DNA from: Straminergon stramineum
Lineage: Eukaryota; Streptophyta; Bryopsida; Hypnales; Calliergonaceae
Direction: 5' to 3'
Assembly: GCA_963920665.1 (NCBI GenBank)
Contig: OY987267.1
Span: 21,576,001-21,640,000, forward strand
Length of the DNA stretch: 64,000 nt
Part shown: positions 1 to 11,654 of the stretch, piece after piece
Layout: every line of letters begins with the position of its first letter
How positions within the stretch are numbered: the first letter of the stretch is position 1
The notes under the pieces: generated by a model
Databases searched by the model: none
Told to the model about the DNA's origin: nothing
Seen by the model: the letters and a program-made list of their open reading frames with translations, nothing else
Translations under genes and position numbers: made by a program

Positions 1-1047
1 TCAATGAGGACCCTACATATGGGTGGTAATGGGTTTGTCTACCCTACTATAAAGTTGCTCAAAGCTTCTATAACATTTGGTAGCATTTAGAGAGGTTGCC
101 TTTTTCTCTCTTGAATCCTCATCCACTAAATTTGTCTACATTATTTAAACAAACTTTGGTACTAGGATAGTGGTAGTACACTTATGGTGTGTTCTTTTTT
201 TTATGCTAATTCTAGGACCAGACATACAAATCAACAAATAATTGTAAATAATGATGGTTTGCTAAAAATCCAAAGAATCTATTGAGGAATATACAATTTC
301 AATTTATCCATATACCATCAAAGACAATGTTCAATAGTGAAATGAAGGATGGCATCATTGGCTTATGTAAAAATCACAAGAAGAAAATGAAGGGTTTTGT
401 GACTACACTATGCAACTGGTTTTAATTGCATGGAACACTTGCAACGAGTAATAATTTAGAGACCTATAGTCGTAGTGGACACTCTAAAATCTAAGAAAAA
501 GGTGATTCATTTGTGACTTGTTTGTGACTTGTAGTTTTGTAGATTTTAAAATATTAATCTCAATAATTTGTAGATTTCAAAATTTAATATCTACCTTTTT
601 TTTTTAGATTTTTGAATTGCAGAACTACCTTTTTCTAGATTTCAAAATTTCAGATTTGCCTTCTTCCTAGATTTCAAGATAGTTGAAATAATGGTATTTA
701 ACAAATTTCATTGGTTTAGGATACCTTGAAATTTCATAGATTTTAAAAATTCATTGGATTTTAAATATTTTCTGATTTCTATAGATTGTAGAAATTTATA
801 TTCTATAGAAATCTGCAATTTATAAAAATCTAAAAATTATAATAATCTTAGAATTCTATTAACAAAATTCATTACACTAGACTACAACAATTTGCAAGTC
901 TTATATGTTCAAGCAAATATTACTCTTTACAATTGATACAGGACAATTAATATAAGACAAATGGGAATGAACTTTGGAAGCAACTAGGAAACAACTAAGA
1001 AACATTTGATGTATGACTTAAAAGTGACTAGGAAACAACTAACTTGA
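1..1047. other. AT-rich intergenic DNA, no gene seen
   Basis: No credible ORF. From about 540 to 720 short motifs of the type tagatttcaaaattt recur, and an 11-bp inverted repeat (gatttctatag at 774-784, complement at 803-813) could form a small hairpin. From 960 onward short phrases such as aactaggaaacaacta recur as loose direct repeats on both sides of the following foldback. Confidence 0.5.
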
Positions 1048-1206
1048 CTACTAGAAAATTCAACTTTTCCATTGATTTGGTTGCATAGACTTGGTTCACT
1101 CTTCTATTGACTTCTATCCAAATTAACAAATTACTCTCCATAGCAATAGAAAAGTGAATCAAATCTATGCAACCAAAGCAACGGAAAAACTGAATTTTTT
1201 AGTACT
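1048..1206. repeat. Foldback (inverted repeat) element, about 62-bp arms
   Basis: The arm at about 1048-1109 is the imperfect reverse complement of about 1144-1206, separated by about 34 bp. The core ggttgcatagac pairs with its complement near 1166-1177. No coding capacity. It is probably a non-autonomous foldback/MITE; target duplications could not be assigned. Confidence 0.65.
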
Positions 1207-1630
1207 AAAGGAAACCACTAAGAAACCACTTGTGTATATCTAGAAAGCAACTAGGAAATGACTAGAAAGTGACTAGAAAACAACTATGGTCATTTTATAG
1301 TTGCAATCTTTTCCTAGTCATTTCCTAATTGCTTTTTGCAACTATAGATTGATTACTTTGCAAATGAAACAATGTATCAATGGTTTAAGAAGACAACATA
1401 AAATAATTATGTTACATTTGGTGCTAATAGAAAGGATTGCAATCATCGGATAGTTGTATAAGACACTAGTTGCATAGTAATCGGTTGAGCGGGACACATT
1501 TTTCTTCTAATGAATGGAAGGTGGAGATGTAGTTTTAATATTGAAATCTATAGTCCATCACAAGTCCTCAAAAGGTATGGGATAATTTGAAGATGAAAGC
1601 TTGACTACTCATTGTCAAAACCTAAAAATT

Positions 1631-2005
1631 ATGTTTGGAGTAGAATTTTAGACCTCATTTAGGCATAATTGAATATTTTTTCTCTCAAAAATTGGACTTT
1701 AAAAAGTTGGTAAATCAAGCTAACTTTCATCTCCAAAAATTCGTTTGAGATTTCAAGCCTCCAATTAAAAGTTATAGACAAAGTTCAGATAGGATGTTTG
1801 AAATTGTCAAAAAAAAATGTCTCTTCCAACCCCTCTTTGAAACTTGTCCATAATTTTTGATTGAAGGATTGAAATCTCAAAAGAATTTTTGGAGATGAAA
1901 GTTAGCTTGATTTAACAACTATTTTTAGTTCAAAGTTTTTTGAAAAAAGTTATTCTACTATGCCTAAATGAGGTCTGAAATTTTACTTCAAATACAATTA
2001 CTGCT
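1631..2005. repeat. Large foldback element, about 150-bp arms
   Basis: Sequence from about 1631 to 1795 returns in reverse complement at about 1840-2005. Strong paired blocks include gacctcatttaggcat (near 1650) with atgcctaaatgaggtc (near 1960), and agctaactttcatctcc (near 1718) with its complement near 1893. The whole unit could fold into a long imperfect hairpin. No ORF. Confidence 0.7.
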
Positions 2006-2640
2006 TTAATTTAGACTTAACTATGAGCGGTTGAGCTCCTACTAGTTCTAATTTACATGTCCCACATTGTTTGTTTTACCCCCTACCATCTCATATGTAT
2101 ATACTAAGATATCTTCCATATTTCACACTGTAAATTTGTATGGTTGTCTAGCTAAAGTGTGGTAGATTTGATGTCGTAATCAACAATCTTAGTGAGTTGC
2201 ATTTTTTTTGCTAAAGTTCTGTTTAAAAATAATTTGAGTTCTTATTGACCTCAATTTTCAGATGTGACCCAAACTCCCAAGTGAGTGCACTTCAATTCTG
2301 TGATAGTTTCCAACGCGTGTATCTGTAGGTATTGATTGGATGTGGAATATTCTACATCATTCCATTGTAGGGAGGGCAGTACGAGTGACTGCTACTGAAT
2401 ATTATGCCCATTGCATCAATAGTCAACAGATGCGAAGTCGTCTGGCATTGGTTTTTTCCACTACATTTTTTAATAAAATCTGATTCGTATCAAAATTTAT
2501 AGCTACTCTATTTTTATCACAATTAAGAATTCATCCTATTTAGGCCAACATGAATTGTGGTATACATTTCAAATTCTCGAATGTAATTCATTGCATAAAG
2601 TTTCCTACCTTGTATTTAGAGTGACAATCAATAATATTGT
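2006..2640. other. Intergenic DNA, nothing recognised
   Basis: No ORF, RNA gene or structured repeat could be supported here. Confidence 0.4.
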
Positions 2641-3593
2641 TTAACCCCTAAAGGTTTTTGACTATGTTTTCACTAAAAACGCTCCAAAACTGTCATCTCC
2701 AATACAAGACCCAAATTTTAGAAAAAATACATTTTTGGACAAATGTAACCGTAGGATCTTGTAGTAATCTGGTTTGGGAAGGTGTGGAAAAAATTTCAGA
2801 AATTTACACCGTTTGGATTGCAAGATATTAGCATTTGAAGTGACAAAAAGCCATTTTTTGGCCCTGCAAAAATCCGGGCAGATGCACTCCACAAGGTCAA
2901 ATCATTAAGAAAAAGTGTCCGAAATGGTTGTAACTCTTTGGATTCATTCTTCAAGTCATGTTGGCTACATGCTTGAATTTTTTTGGATCATTTGGAATTG
3001 TACAACATATAGGAAAAAAATAGTAAGTTGAAAGAAGTAGAGAATGAATCAAAATACTAAAGTGTTAATAATTTATTTATGGAATTGAAAAATGCCAATC
3101 CCAATGGTTGTAATGTTGTAATAAACAATCTACACCTCTAGTTTTTATTTTTTTCCAAAAATATTAAAAATTGAGTGAAATAAAGGTCTTCAAAGTTTAT
3201 TTGAGAGTAGAGATTCCATTACTACCCACAAACTACCCACAACTAAAACTCTTCATAACTTTTGTCTCACAAATCAAAATGGAATGATTCAAAGCTTTTC
3301 ATGTATATATAAATGTAGAAAACCAATTTCAAATTTTTATTTTAAAAAAATGTGATTTTTCAAGAAGTTTTTTTTGCTGCCTGGGCTGCCCACCGAGCAA
3401 TGAAAACAACATATTATACAATAAATTTTTAACCATGTATTCAAAAGTTATGAAATTTTTTGGGTCTTGAAGCTACTCCTCGGGAAAATGTTGTGTGAAA
3501 ATTTCAAAGAAAAAAAATCAAAATTCCATCCGTAGTGAGCTGCCTGAAATCGCTATGTTGCCAAAAAACACCATTTGGTCCTTTAGGGGTTAA
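2641..3593. mobile_element. TTAA-flanked non-autonomous DNA transposon (953 bp, family A)
   Basis: The left end reads TTAACCCCTAAAGG and the right end is its perfect 14-bp complement, CCTTTAGGGGTTAA. Outside the TTAA the flanks share no further duplication, so TTAA itself is the likely target duplication, as in piggyBac elements. The interior encodes nothing recognisable. A second copy of the same interior lies inverted at 41602-42531, and a diverged relative lies at 16693-17613. The call of a piggyBac-type MITE is an inference from the ends and from the transposase relic near 51 kb. Confidence 0.75.
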
Positions 3594-5159
3594 TAGTTGA
3601 AACTAGATTGAAGATAGAGAATTGGAAAAATATTCACTCTAAATAGATGAAAAATTTGGTGACAAACAATCAAGACTTTAGCCCAGATTTAGCATTTAAA
3701 AACTAACTTTTGTCATTTGGTCCAACCTAATATTATTTTAATGTTGGTCTCAAGACTAATTTGAATAAAGATTTTCTTAGGGCCTATCCATGCTTTATAG
3801 GAGTAAAATGTGAGTGCTATTCTTCTTGCCACTCCTTTGAAAGGTACATACAAGAGTTAGAAAGTTGTTTACAAATGATTTCAAATGGACATTAGAGGAT
3901 GAGGAATTGTAATTTTTCATCCAATCATTTTTCAAATACTTCCTTGAATTTTTTACAATGTATGGAGGTGGAAATTCTCTTGATGACCTATCTTGGAGTT
4001 CACCTAAAAAAAGATGTCAAATAGATGGATCATAAAAAATGTTTATTTCATTAGAGAAAAAAATGGGTTCTTTAGAAGATTGGAAGGAAGCACTCCAAAG
4101 GCCCTTGTGTTTTACTATTTTGTCTTTTTTCCTATTACATTTTCTTGTTTTATATTGTAGTATGGAAGGTGTCAAAAACCTATGGGTTGATTTGGTGGGG
4201 GTACACCTTGATTCTCCTCTATAACACATAATACAAGGACAATACTTCATATACTTCATGTAGGGCTTGTAGGCTCTTGAAATAGTTTCGCAAGCCTAAA
4301 CCTTCCAATCCTCCAAAAAATCCATATTTTTTCTATTGATTGTATTTTGGCAATTTATACCTCTTTACTCTAAATTTGAATTACATCCAAAAGACTAATT
4401 ATTTTCAAGTGTATTTTTTTTTTCCAAAGAAAAAAAACATATACTTGTAAAAAAGGGTATTTGTAGCACATTGCCAAAAGTAATAAAATGATTTGGATAC
4501 ACTTTAACATGAATGTTGCATGTGTCCACTATAAGGGCTTCTTAATTTGTGGTGGTTTCAAATTACTAAGAAATTTTGGAAGAAAAAGTGAGAAGAATTC
4601 ATATCAAATATACAATGTACACAAAAATCTGAAATTTTCACTATAGGTGTATATTATAGTCTAAAATGAAACTCTAGATAATCTTGTAAATGAATGATTA
4701 GTTAACTACAGCTATTGGCCACAGCTATTGGCCTAAAGCTCAAGTTTAGTAAAATATTTAATATTAGGCAATTTCTAATCTTCAAATTAGATTAAAACAA
4801 CACTCAATAGACTCTGTTTCATTAGTTGAGCTTAAATTCCATAAATTAAGTTAAATGTTAGACCTTGAGAAAGAAAGTACAAATTGACAAAATGCATTAG
4901 ATAAATATCTCTTGAGATCCATTTTTAATCATCTTTTTTTAAGGAAATCAATAATCCCTCAATTAAAGAAATTTCCACCTCCATTACAAATACATCCAAA
5001 GGAATTTATGAGAAAAATTTGGATGAAAAATTGTTGTTCCTCATCTTCTAATGTTTATTGAAAATTATTTGTAAGCCCTTTAGGGGCTTTTGCAAACATG
5101 CAAAGTTAAAACGAGGTGTGCTATAATATCCCCCCTCATAAACCATCCTCTAGTGTTGA
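3594..5159. other. Intergenic DNA with a widely spaced inverted repeat pair
   Basis: About 130 bp at 3870-4000 returns in reverse complement at about 4955-5072; shared text includes ggaggtggaaatt and the atgaggaa blocks. The pair may be the ends of a decayed element of about 1.2 kb, but no terminal motif or target duplication was found. The short ORFs between them resemble no protein I know. Confidence 0.45.
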
Positions 5160-5164
5160 AGTAC

Positions 5165-5463
5165 CGAGTCGACTAACTTAGGCTTGAATTATCATGTTCT
5201 TTCCATGCAAACTAGTCACTAATTGATAATTCATCTATTGAGGTGATCACTACTTGTTATCATACGTCGAGTCTAGTTAGTTATTGATATGGTTAGGTTG
5301 TCTCTTTGGGAGAATTTCAGTTAGGAGCTTGAGGAGAGAATTCAAGGCATGAAAGGACAGGAATAATCATGTATCTAGATCAAAAGATTTGAGGAATAAA
5401 AGAAATTATTACCTTGACTATGAGTATGAAGGTGTTGAGTCCTAAAATTATTCTATTGTATCA
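5165..5463 (+). repeat. 5' LTR of the Gypsy element
   Basis: It aligns over its full 299 bp with 11352-11650 without an indel. It starts C-GAGTCGAC, where the 3' copy starts TG, and ends in CA. GTAC precedes it at 5161-5164. Confidence 0.92.
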
Positions 5464-5466
5464 ATT

Positions 5467-5484
5467 TGGTTCCATTACTGGGGC
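5467..5484 (+). other. Primer binding site (PBS)
   Basis: TGGTTCCATTACTGGGGC begins three bases after the 5' LTR. It resembles the tRNA-Asp type PBS described for Tat/Athila Gypsy clades, with most mismatches being C-to-T or G-to-A changes. The tRNA assignment is an inference. Confidence 0.6.
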
Positions 5485-5645
5485 ACCTTAAGAATTTGTC
5501 AAAGGGTGAAAGCTGAGAAGGAAATTTGCACAATGTGTTGGAAGGAAGGTTGGCTTAATTTTGCGTGAAAGATCCAGTGTTGATATTGGGAGGTCGATAA
5601 GGCGGTTTTAGAGAGATAGAGAGTGTGTGTGGATAAAACTTAGTA

Positions 5646-6440
5646 TGAGTTAAATCTGCACAAGTGTGTTTTGTTAGTGCAACCCAAGCAGAGGATTTCA
5701 GCAAAGAGGTGGTTGACTTGATTACGGTGGATGAAGATATAAGCATGGGTGAGAATCGTTTACCTTTAATAAATGGATTCATTTATTGAAATTTAGAACC
5801 AATCGAGGGAGCAGTATCACTGCAAGTACCTAAAGAAGTTGAACAATTTTTTGATCTTGTAATGCACGCATACGGAGTTTTTAACGAGCCTGCAAGCTAC
5901 CTCACCAAGTGAGCTAATTACGACGAAGTCAATTCCTAGTTTTTTGCAAAAGAGGATTCATTTGCCGAGCCGTCTTTTCTTTCCAAGAACTATAATATGT
6001 GTATGTGATTGGGAAAGAGAAAAATTTTAAAGAGGAGAAAATCTCAATTGTCGATGCATACTTGGAAATTAAATTTTGACGGTTCTAGTTTAAAAGCCAT
6101 AGGGTTTGGCGCAGGAGTGGCTTTAGAAAGCCCTTCTGGAGTGAATGAAGTTTTCCACCAGGATTTAGGCAAGAAACTCACATGTAACAAATCAAAATAT
6201 GCGGTATTGATTACCGATTTGGAGATAGCCAAGAGCAAGAAAATTCGAAAATTACAAGTATGTAGTGACTCGAAGCTGGTCTATAATGAGGTGGCCGGAA
6301 ACTAGGAGGTGCGTGCAGAAAACTTGTGACCATATCACAAGGCTATTATAAGATTAAAACAAGACTTTGAATCGTTGGAGATATGCCATATTCCGAGGGA
6401 CATGAATCAAGAAGCCGATGAAGCGGCCCGAAACGAATGA
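5646..6440 (+). pseudogene. 5' ORF remnant of the Gypsy element, ending in an RNase H-like domain
   Basis: One reading frame of about 265 codons lies between the PBS and gag, broken by in-frame stops at 5787, 5910, 5937, 6006, 6303 and 6330 but with no frameshift seen. Its N-terminal half is unassigned. The part from about 6060 to 6437 has the plant RNase H pattern: WKLNFDGSS (first Asp at 6078-6080), a central SKYAVLI where the family has a catalytic Glu (Ala here), VCSDSKLV, and a C-terminal HIPRDMNQEADEAA. In the Tat clade an additional RNase H of this type sits after the reverse transcriptase, not before gag. This copy is inactive by its stops and by the missing Glu. Confidence 0.75.
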
Positions 6441-6663
6441 ATATACACCTGCATTGAGTAAAGTTTGCTTATTGGTAATTTAACCTTTACAGAACGCGAG
6501 ATGGATGTGTAGAAATTGTCATTCAGAAAGAGAAAAATCATTGACATCCTATTACATAGAAACATTGTGGTCATATTTTTTGAAACGACAAGAGCAAGAG
6601 ACAAGATGAAACATAAAACCTACCTTTATCGATTTAAATAATAAGTTATCAACTATAGTCACA

Positions 6664-7581
6664 ATGGTATCTATACCCATTTTTGCTAGGAAAGAAAGAG
6701 AGGACCCTAAACGATTTTTGAAGCAATACAAACAAGCATGCATGACCAATGGCGATAGAAATGAGGAGAGTTGGCTCAAGCTACTGCCAATTCACTTAGA
6801 CGATACTACATCTTTTTGGTACAATAGGCAGTCCACTTCAAGGAGATCATTGTGGCACAATTTAACCACAGCTTTGGTATCCGAGTTTCAAGAGTGTGAG
6901 AGTTATCAAAATCTCTTGGGTACTTTGAGCTTGATTAGACAACAACCAGAAGAGAGAGTGCATCAATGTAGCAAAAGAGTTCGTGAACTTCAAGCTCGAA
7001 TTCAATGCAGTCTTAATGCAATGTCAAACACACAAGCTCAGAATGCTTCTAAATCTCATGTTAATACCATCAACAACATGTGTAGCATCAATGCTTTAGC
7101 TCTTAGGAGTTTTATTAGTGGGTTGAAACTGTCAATTCAAGAAATTGTATCATGGAAAGAACCAACAACATTTGAAGTAGCCTTGATGCTAGTACAAAAG
7201 AAAGAATTGAACCTTGATAGTATTAATCAACTTCAAGTAGTCAAAGCAGCAACAACACATGTTGTTACGCGATTGATACACACAACCCCAATCATCACTC
7301 AAACAGCACCTAGCCTTGATCGAACAACAACTCGCTCGGCAACAACCAAGACCGAGATTAAAGATCCATAAATCTCACAGCTTGTCTTAGATATGAGAGA
7401 TTTAAAATTGTTGTTATTACAAAGTCAAAGTAGTAATAGGTCAAAAAGACCAGGTGGAGACAATTGGCCAAATCCAACAAGATCCGTGCAGTTTATAACT
7501 TGTCATCAGTGTGGTCATAAAGGGCATTGCTGCAACAATTGCCTGAACTTAGAAAAAGGTGCTATCTCATCCACAGTTTAG
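6664..7581 (+). pseudogene. gag: gag of the Gypsy element (capsid and zinc knuckle), broken
   Basis: From 6664 to 7371 the translation follows the plant retrotransposon Gag domain: the DPKRFLKQYKQAC start, ESWLKLLPIHL, a WY motif, and LSLIRQQPEERV near the end. After a TAA at 7369-7371 the same frame continues into a CX2CX4HX4C zinc knuckle at 7501-7542 and stops again at 7579-7581. The frame appears open upstream of 6664 apart from a TGA, so the true start is uncertain. Gag forms the capsid that packages element RNA. Gag and most of pol share one frame, which suggests a single fused gag-pol ORF in the ancestor. Confidence 0.85.
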
Positions 7582-8604
7582 TTGGCTGAAATAAATCTGC
7601 TTCAATTAGTAGACAACAATCATGTGACCAAGTTTGAGCAAGAAATCATGATGACCAAGAGAGATTGTTCGTTGAAAGACCCTGAGCAACATATTAGCAA
7701 GAGATCAAAATTAGAGAAGCTCATTTTAACTAGACGATCGAGGAGGACAGTAGGAATTGAAGATCCACTTTAAAGTTGGGGCCAACAAGAATATTCCATC
7801 TTGCAAGATCTAGGTACACAAACGACAAATATAATTGTAGGCCAACTAGTGGCAAAGTGCCCATCACTTCGACGTCAGTTACTTCAGGGGATCAATACTC
7901 GAAGCAACTGATTAATAGTGGAAGTACATGTCACTAATAAAATGAAGGGAGATTGCAAGTCTCTGCAAGTAGAAGCAATTGTGAATGGTCACCCAGTAGC
8001 CGGGTGTTTGATCGATGGAAGAAGTGCGGTGAATGTAATGGCAAGTTGGTTCATGCAAGAGGTTGAACTCAAACCTGACAAATCGTCCATGTTGCAGTTA
8101 AAGGTGGTTGACCACATGTGTTTCGATCACTAGGTTTGATTTGCCAAATGCCAATCACAGTAAACGGTGTCATAGTTAAAATTGATTTCCACGTTCTGGA
8201 CATATCAACTGAGAAAGGTGGCTACCCTTTGATCCTTAAAAGACCATGATTGCGCCAAGTACATGCAATCAATTATTGGGAAAAAATGACACATGAAGAT
8301 AGGATCAACTTTCAATAGAGTAAGTATCCAAGTGGTTCCTAGATTGGCTTCGAGCTCTTCAAATATAACCTTCGAGGGAGAATCTGATGGACCAGATGAG
8401 ACATCATGGAGTACCAATCCACCCATCAATTCCAGTGAGGATAGTGACTCAAAAGCTAAACTCTATGAAGTAGACATCTTGCCCTAAGTAATTAGTGAAC
8501 CTATGTTCCATCTCGAAGATCAAGACATCATTCTGACCGAGAAAGAGGAGCTGCTACAAATGGTCAAATTCGGACCAACACTATCAAAACAAGAACGTGT
8601 GTAA
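7582..8604 (+). pseudogene. Protease region of pol, broken
   Basis: The retropepsin-like stretch lies at about 7918-8290. It reads CLIDGRSAVNVM, with the active-site Asp at 8014-8016, then after a frame change near 8120 a PLILKRP block typical of the C-terminal end of plant Gypsy proteases. The reading frame moves back near 8300. Stops interrupt it at 7771, 7909 and 8485. The DGR in place of the usual D-S/T/G-G suggests further decay. This domain would cleave the Gag-Pol polyprotein. Confidence 0.7.
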
Positions 8605-10137
8605 TTGGAAGCGTTAATAATTGAGTATACTGATCTTTTTGTGAGTAAACACTCGGATTTACCCGCCATTACCCTTGACAAACATTGGATAGAATTAATT
8701 CTAGATGCAAAGCTTATACACGCGAAGCTAAAGAGGATGACCCTGGATAGAATGACTGTTCTTCGAGCAGAATTGGACAGGCTTTTGGAAGGTGGTTTTG
8801 TGATTGAGGTGAAGAACACTAAATGGGTGTTCCCAATCATCATTGTGCCAAAAAAAGGCGTCAAGTGGAGGGTTTTTGTTAACTACAAAGCCCTCAACCA
8901 ATTCATGAAAAAAGACCACCATCCTTTACTACATATTGATGAATTGCTTAACAAGGTTACATGGCACCAAATGTACTCTTTATGCGATGGCTACGTTGGT
9001 TATCATCAAGTGAAGGTTCACCCATCTAGCATGTTGTACACAAATTTTACAACCCCGTGGGGAACGTACGCATATCTTTGAATGTTGTTCGGACTTTGTA
9101 ACGCCAGAGGCACATTCCAAAGGCTCCAACTTAAAATATTTGGTCCATTCATTGGAAAATTCATAAGAGTTTATTTAGATGATTTTGCCGTCTACGGAGA
9201 GCGGGATAATCACCTTGAAAATGTGTGCGTTGCATTTCAAAGATTGTAAGAACATGGATGTTCATTGAGCCCTGAAAAATGCAAATTAGGTTTTGAAGAA
9301 GGGCATTTATTAGGTCATGTTGTGTCAAGCGGAGGAATTAAGGTAGACCCAAACAAAGTGAAGAGAATTATCAAAATGAAGCAACTAGTTACTCGCAAAC
9401 AATTATCACGTCTTTGGGGCACAATAATTTACCACAATAGGTTTATCCCTAACTTGGTAGAAGAAGGAAGACCAATCAATTCTTTGGTCAACAAAGCAAG
9501 TCATTTTGTTTGGGGGGAAGAGCAGGTGAAATCATTCAATTATATAAAAGAGCAACTTGCTAGCTATCATGTAGTAAAGGGACCTGATTGGGCAAGACGT
9601 TTTACCATAAATCAATCAACCAATGAACATGCAGTGGTGGCAGTGTTAATACAAAATGATGATTATGGAAGGGCACATCCAGTATACTATGCAAGCCAAC
9701 TTCTAACAACCTGTGAACTCAAATATTCCTCGATAGAGAAGCAAGCTGTAGCATTATTGTCTACCTGCAACAAATTCAAACATTATTTGCTATCAAGCCT
9801 ATTCTCAATGCTCGTGTAGTGTGAAATTGATTGTTTAAAACAATTAGTCAAATAGTCAAATCCAGAAGGTCGTGTAGCAAGATTGATGGCCACGTTGCAA
9901 GCTTATGACTTCAAAATCAAGACCACAAAAGGTACGCAAGACAAACATGCTAGTCTATTGTTGGAGCTTGGTGAACATTCCCACGAAGAAACCAAGGTTT
10001 TATCAAAAGATGTAGAGTGTTGCTCTATTAGAGTAGCATCAGACTCACAAGATTTTGGTTACAATGATATCATGAATTACCTGAGAGACTTGACATTGCT
10101 GGACGGGATCAATGTACATCAACACCGTAGTATCTAA
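8605..10137 (+). pseudogene. Reverse transcriptase and RNase H of pol, broken
   Basis: Reverse transcriptase motifs appear in order: WVFPIIIVPKK, RVFVNYKALN, then VYLDDF with the catalytic YLDD at 9172-9183, and LLGHVVSSGG in the connection. The Gypsy RNase H follows (about 9570-10010), with RRFTINQSTNEHAVVAVLIQ where the family has a catalytic Asp, and HPVYYASQLL. All of this is in one frame, broken by stops at 9079 (TGA), 9247 (TAA), 9817 and 9853 (TAG). The substrate would have been the element's own RNA. Confidence 0.9.
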
Positions 10138-11311
10138 CGAAGGAGTTGTCCTTATACCTTAGTTGGCGGAGAGCTTCATCAAGCCGGAAAGGATGGAATT
10201 TTGAAAAAGGTAGTAACACCTGAAGAGACAAGTGGCATATTACAACAATCTCACAAACGAGCATGCGGCGAACACTTTGCCTCAGATATCACCGCTAGAA
10301 AGGTTCTTCAGGCCATGTACTTTGGGCCTACCTTCTTCGCTGATTGCAATCATCATTGCCGGAGTTGTACGCAATGTCAAGCTTACGGAAAAAGAACTAG
10401 ACCCTATACCGAGTTGCATCCCATTTTTCCTACAAGTGTGTTTGAGAAGTGGGGTATTGATTCCATTGGTCCTCTTCCCCTTATAGCGAAACGCAATGAA
10501 TATCTCATTGTTGCCACTAATTACCTTACTAAATGGTTTGAAGCCGCAGCAATCAAGAAATGTAATTAGAAAGCTGCCGCATAATTTATGTACAATCAAA
10601 TTATCTACAAGTATGGCTACCCTTTAGAAATTGTGACTCATCAAGGAACTCATTTTGCTAACAAATTAGTTGTTGAGTTGTTAAAAAAGATGTCAGTTAA
10701 GCATCAAAGATCAAGTCTTTATTACCCACAAGCTAAGGGTTTAGTTGAAAAAACCAACGAAGTTCTGACTAGTATACTCCGGAAAATCATATTGGAGAAG
10801 CAAAGAGAGTGGGATTTACATATTGGCGAAGCACTTTGGGCTTATCGAATGGCTCATAAAACTGTCATAGAATTCCCCCCCTTTTCAATTGGCTTTCGGC
10901 TTCAAAATAGTGATGCCTATTGAGTTGGAACTTCCTTCTTTGCAAACTGTGGTGCGTCATGGCTTAGGTGAAACTAAGTCAATCCATAATCAAATTCTCA
11001 TGCTCAAGAAGCTAGATGAAATGCGACGAAGTGCTTTGCAACATTACGAGATTATACAACTTTGAAGGAAGGCCACACTCGATGTTGTAAAGAAGCTTAT
11101 CAAGTTTCAACACGGAGATTTGGTGATGCTAATTGATCAATGGCTTGTTAAACAACATGGCCAGAAATTTCGTCCGAAATGGCAAGGTCCCTTCATGATT
11201 TACAAAAGTTGTGACAATGAAACTTATAAATTGACTACTCCTGATGGGATCATCTTGCGCAAGTGGTACAATGGATCTAAATTAAAGTTGTATGGGTGCT
11301 ACCATGAGTAG
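10138..11311 (+). pseudogene. Integrase of pol, broken, with second catalytic Asp replaced
   Basis: An HHCC zinc-binding module lies at about 10250-10378 (HKRACGEHFA, later CRSCTQCQ). The catalytic core follows with Asp in WGIDSIGPLP (10459-10461) and Glu in GLVEKTN (10747-10749). The middle Asp position reads His (CAT, 10639-10641) in EIVTHQGTHF. Stops occur at 10567 and 10582, and a one-base shift near 10900 moves the frame. The C-terminal part (10901-11311) contains MPIELELPSL and KFRPKWQGPF, the GPY/F-like module, with one more TGA near 11063. No chromodomain follows. Confidence 0.88.
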
Positions 11312-11338
11312 ACTCAGCACACTGCTTTAGCTCTTGAA

Positions 11339-11351
11339 TCTAGGGAGGAAA
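11339..11351 (+). other. Polypurine tract of the Gypsy element
   Basis: The purine-rich tctagggaggaaa lies directly before the TG of the 3' LTR, where plus-strand DNA synthesis would be primed. Confidence 0.75.
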
Positions 11352-11650
11352 TGAGTCGACTAATTTAGGCTTGAATTATCATGTTCTTTCCATCCAAATT
11401 AGTCACTAATTGATAATTCATCCGTTGAGGTGATCACCATCTGTTATCATACGTCGAGTCTAGTTAGTCATTGATACGGTTAGGTTGTCTCTTTGGGAGA
11501 ATTTTGGTTAGGAACTGGAGGAGAGAATTCGAGGCATGAGAGGACAAAAATAATCATGTATCTGGATCAAAAGATCTGAGGAATAAAAGAAATTATCACC
11601 TTGACTATGAGTATGAAGATGTCAAGTCCTAAAATTATTCTATTGTATTA
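11352..11650 (+). repeat. 3' LTR of the Gypsy element
   Basis: It starts TGAGTCGAC and ends TTA where the 5' copy ends TCA. It is followed by GTAC, matching the bases before the 5' LTR. Confidence 0.92.
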
Positions 11651-11654
11651 GTAC

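Larger units (their letters stand above)
5160..11654 (+). mobile_element. Ty3/Gypsy LTR retrotransposon, full-length but dead
   Basis: This is a complete structural LTR element of about 6.5 kb. Two 299-bp LTRs (5165-5463 and 11352-11650) enclose a PBS, a 5' ORF with an RNase H-like domain, gag, protease, reverse transcriptase with its own RNase H, integrase and a polypurine tract. The order PR-RT-RH-INT defines Ty3/Gypsy, and there is no chromodomain after the integrase. GTAC (or AGTAC) flanks both sides as target duplication. The coding region carries more than fifteen in-frame stops and at least three frameshifts. By hand I count about 26 differences between the LTRs, almost all transitions, so the insertion is old. 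Exact clade placement needs a phylogeny. Confidence 0.93.

Noticed and set aside
9883..10599. Opposite-strand and shifted ORFs inside the Gypsy element
   Set aside because: They overlap recognisable pol domains and are out-of-frame shadows.
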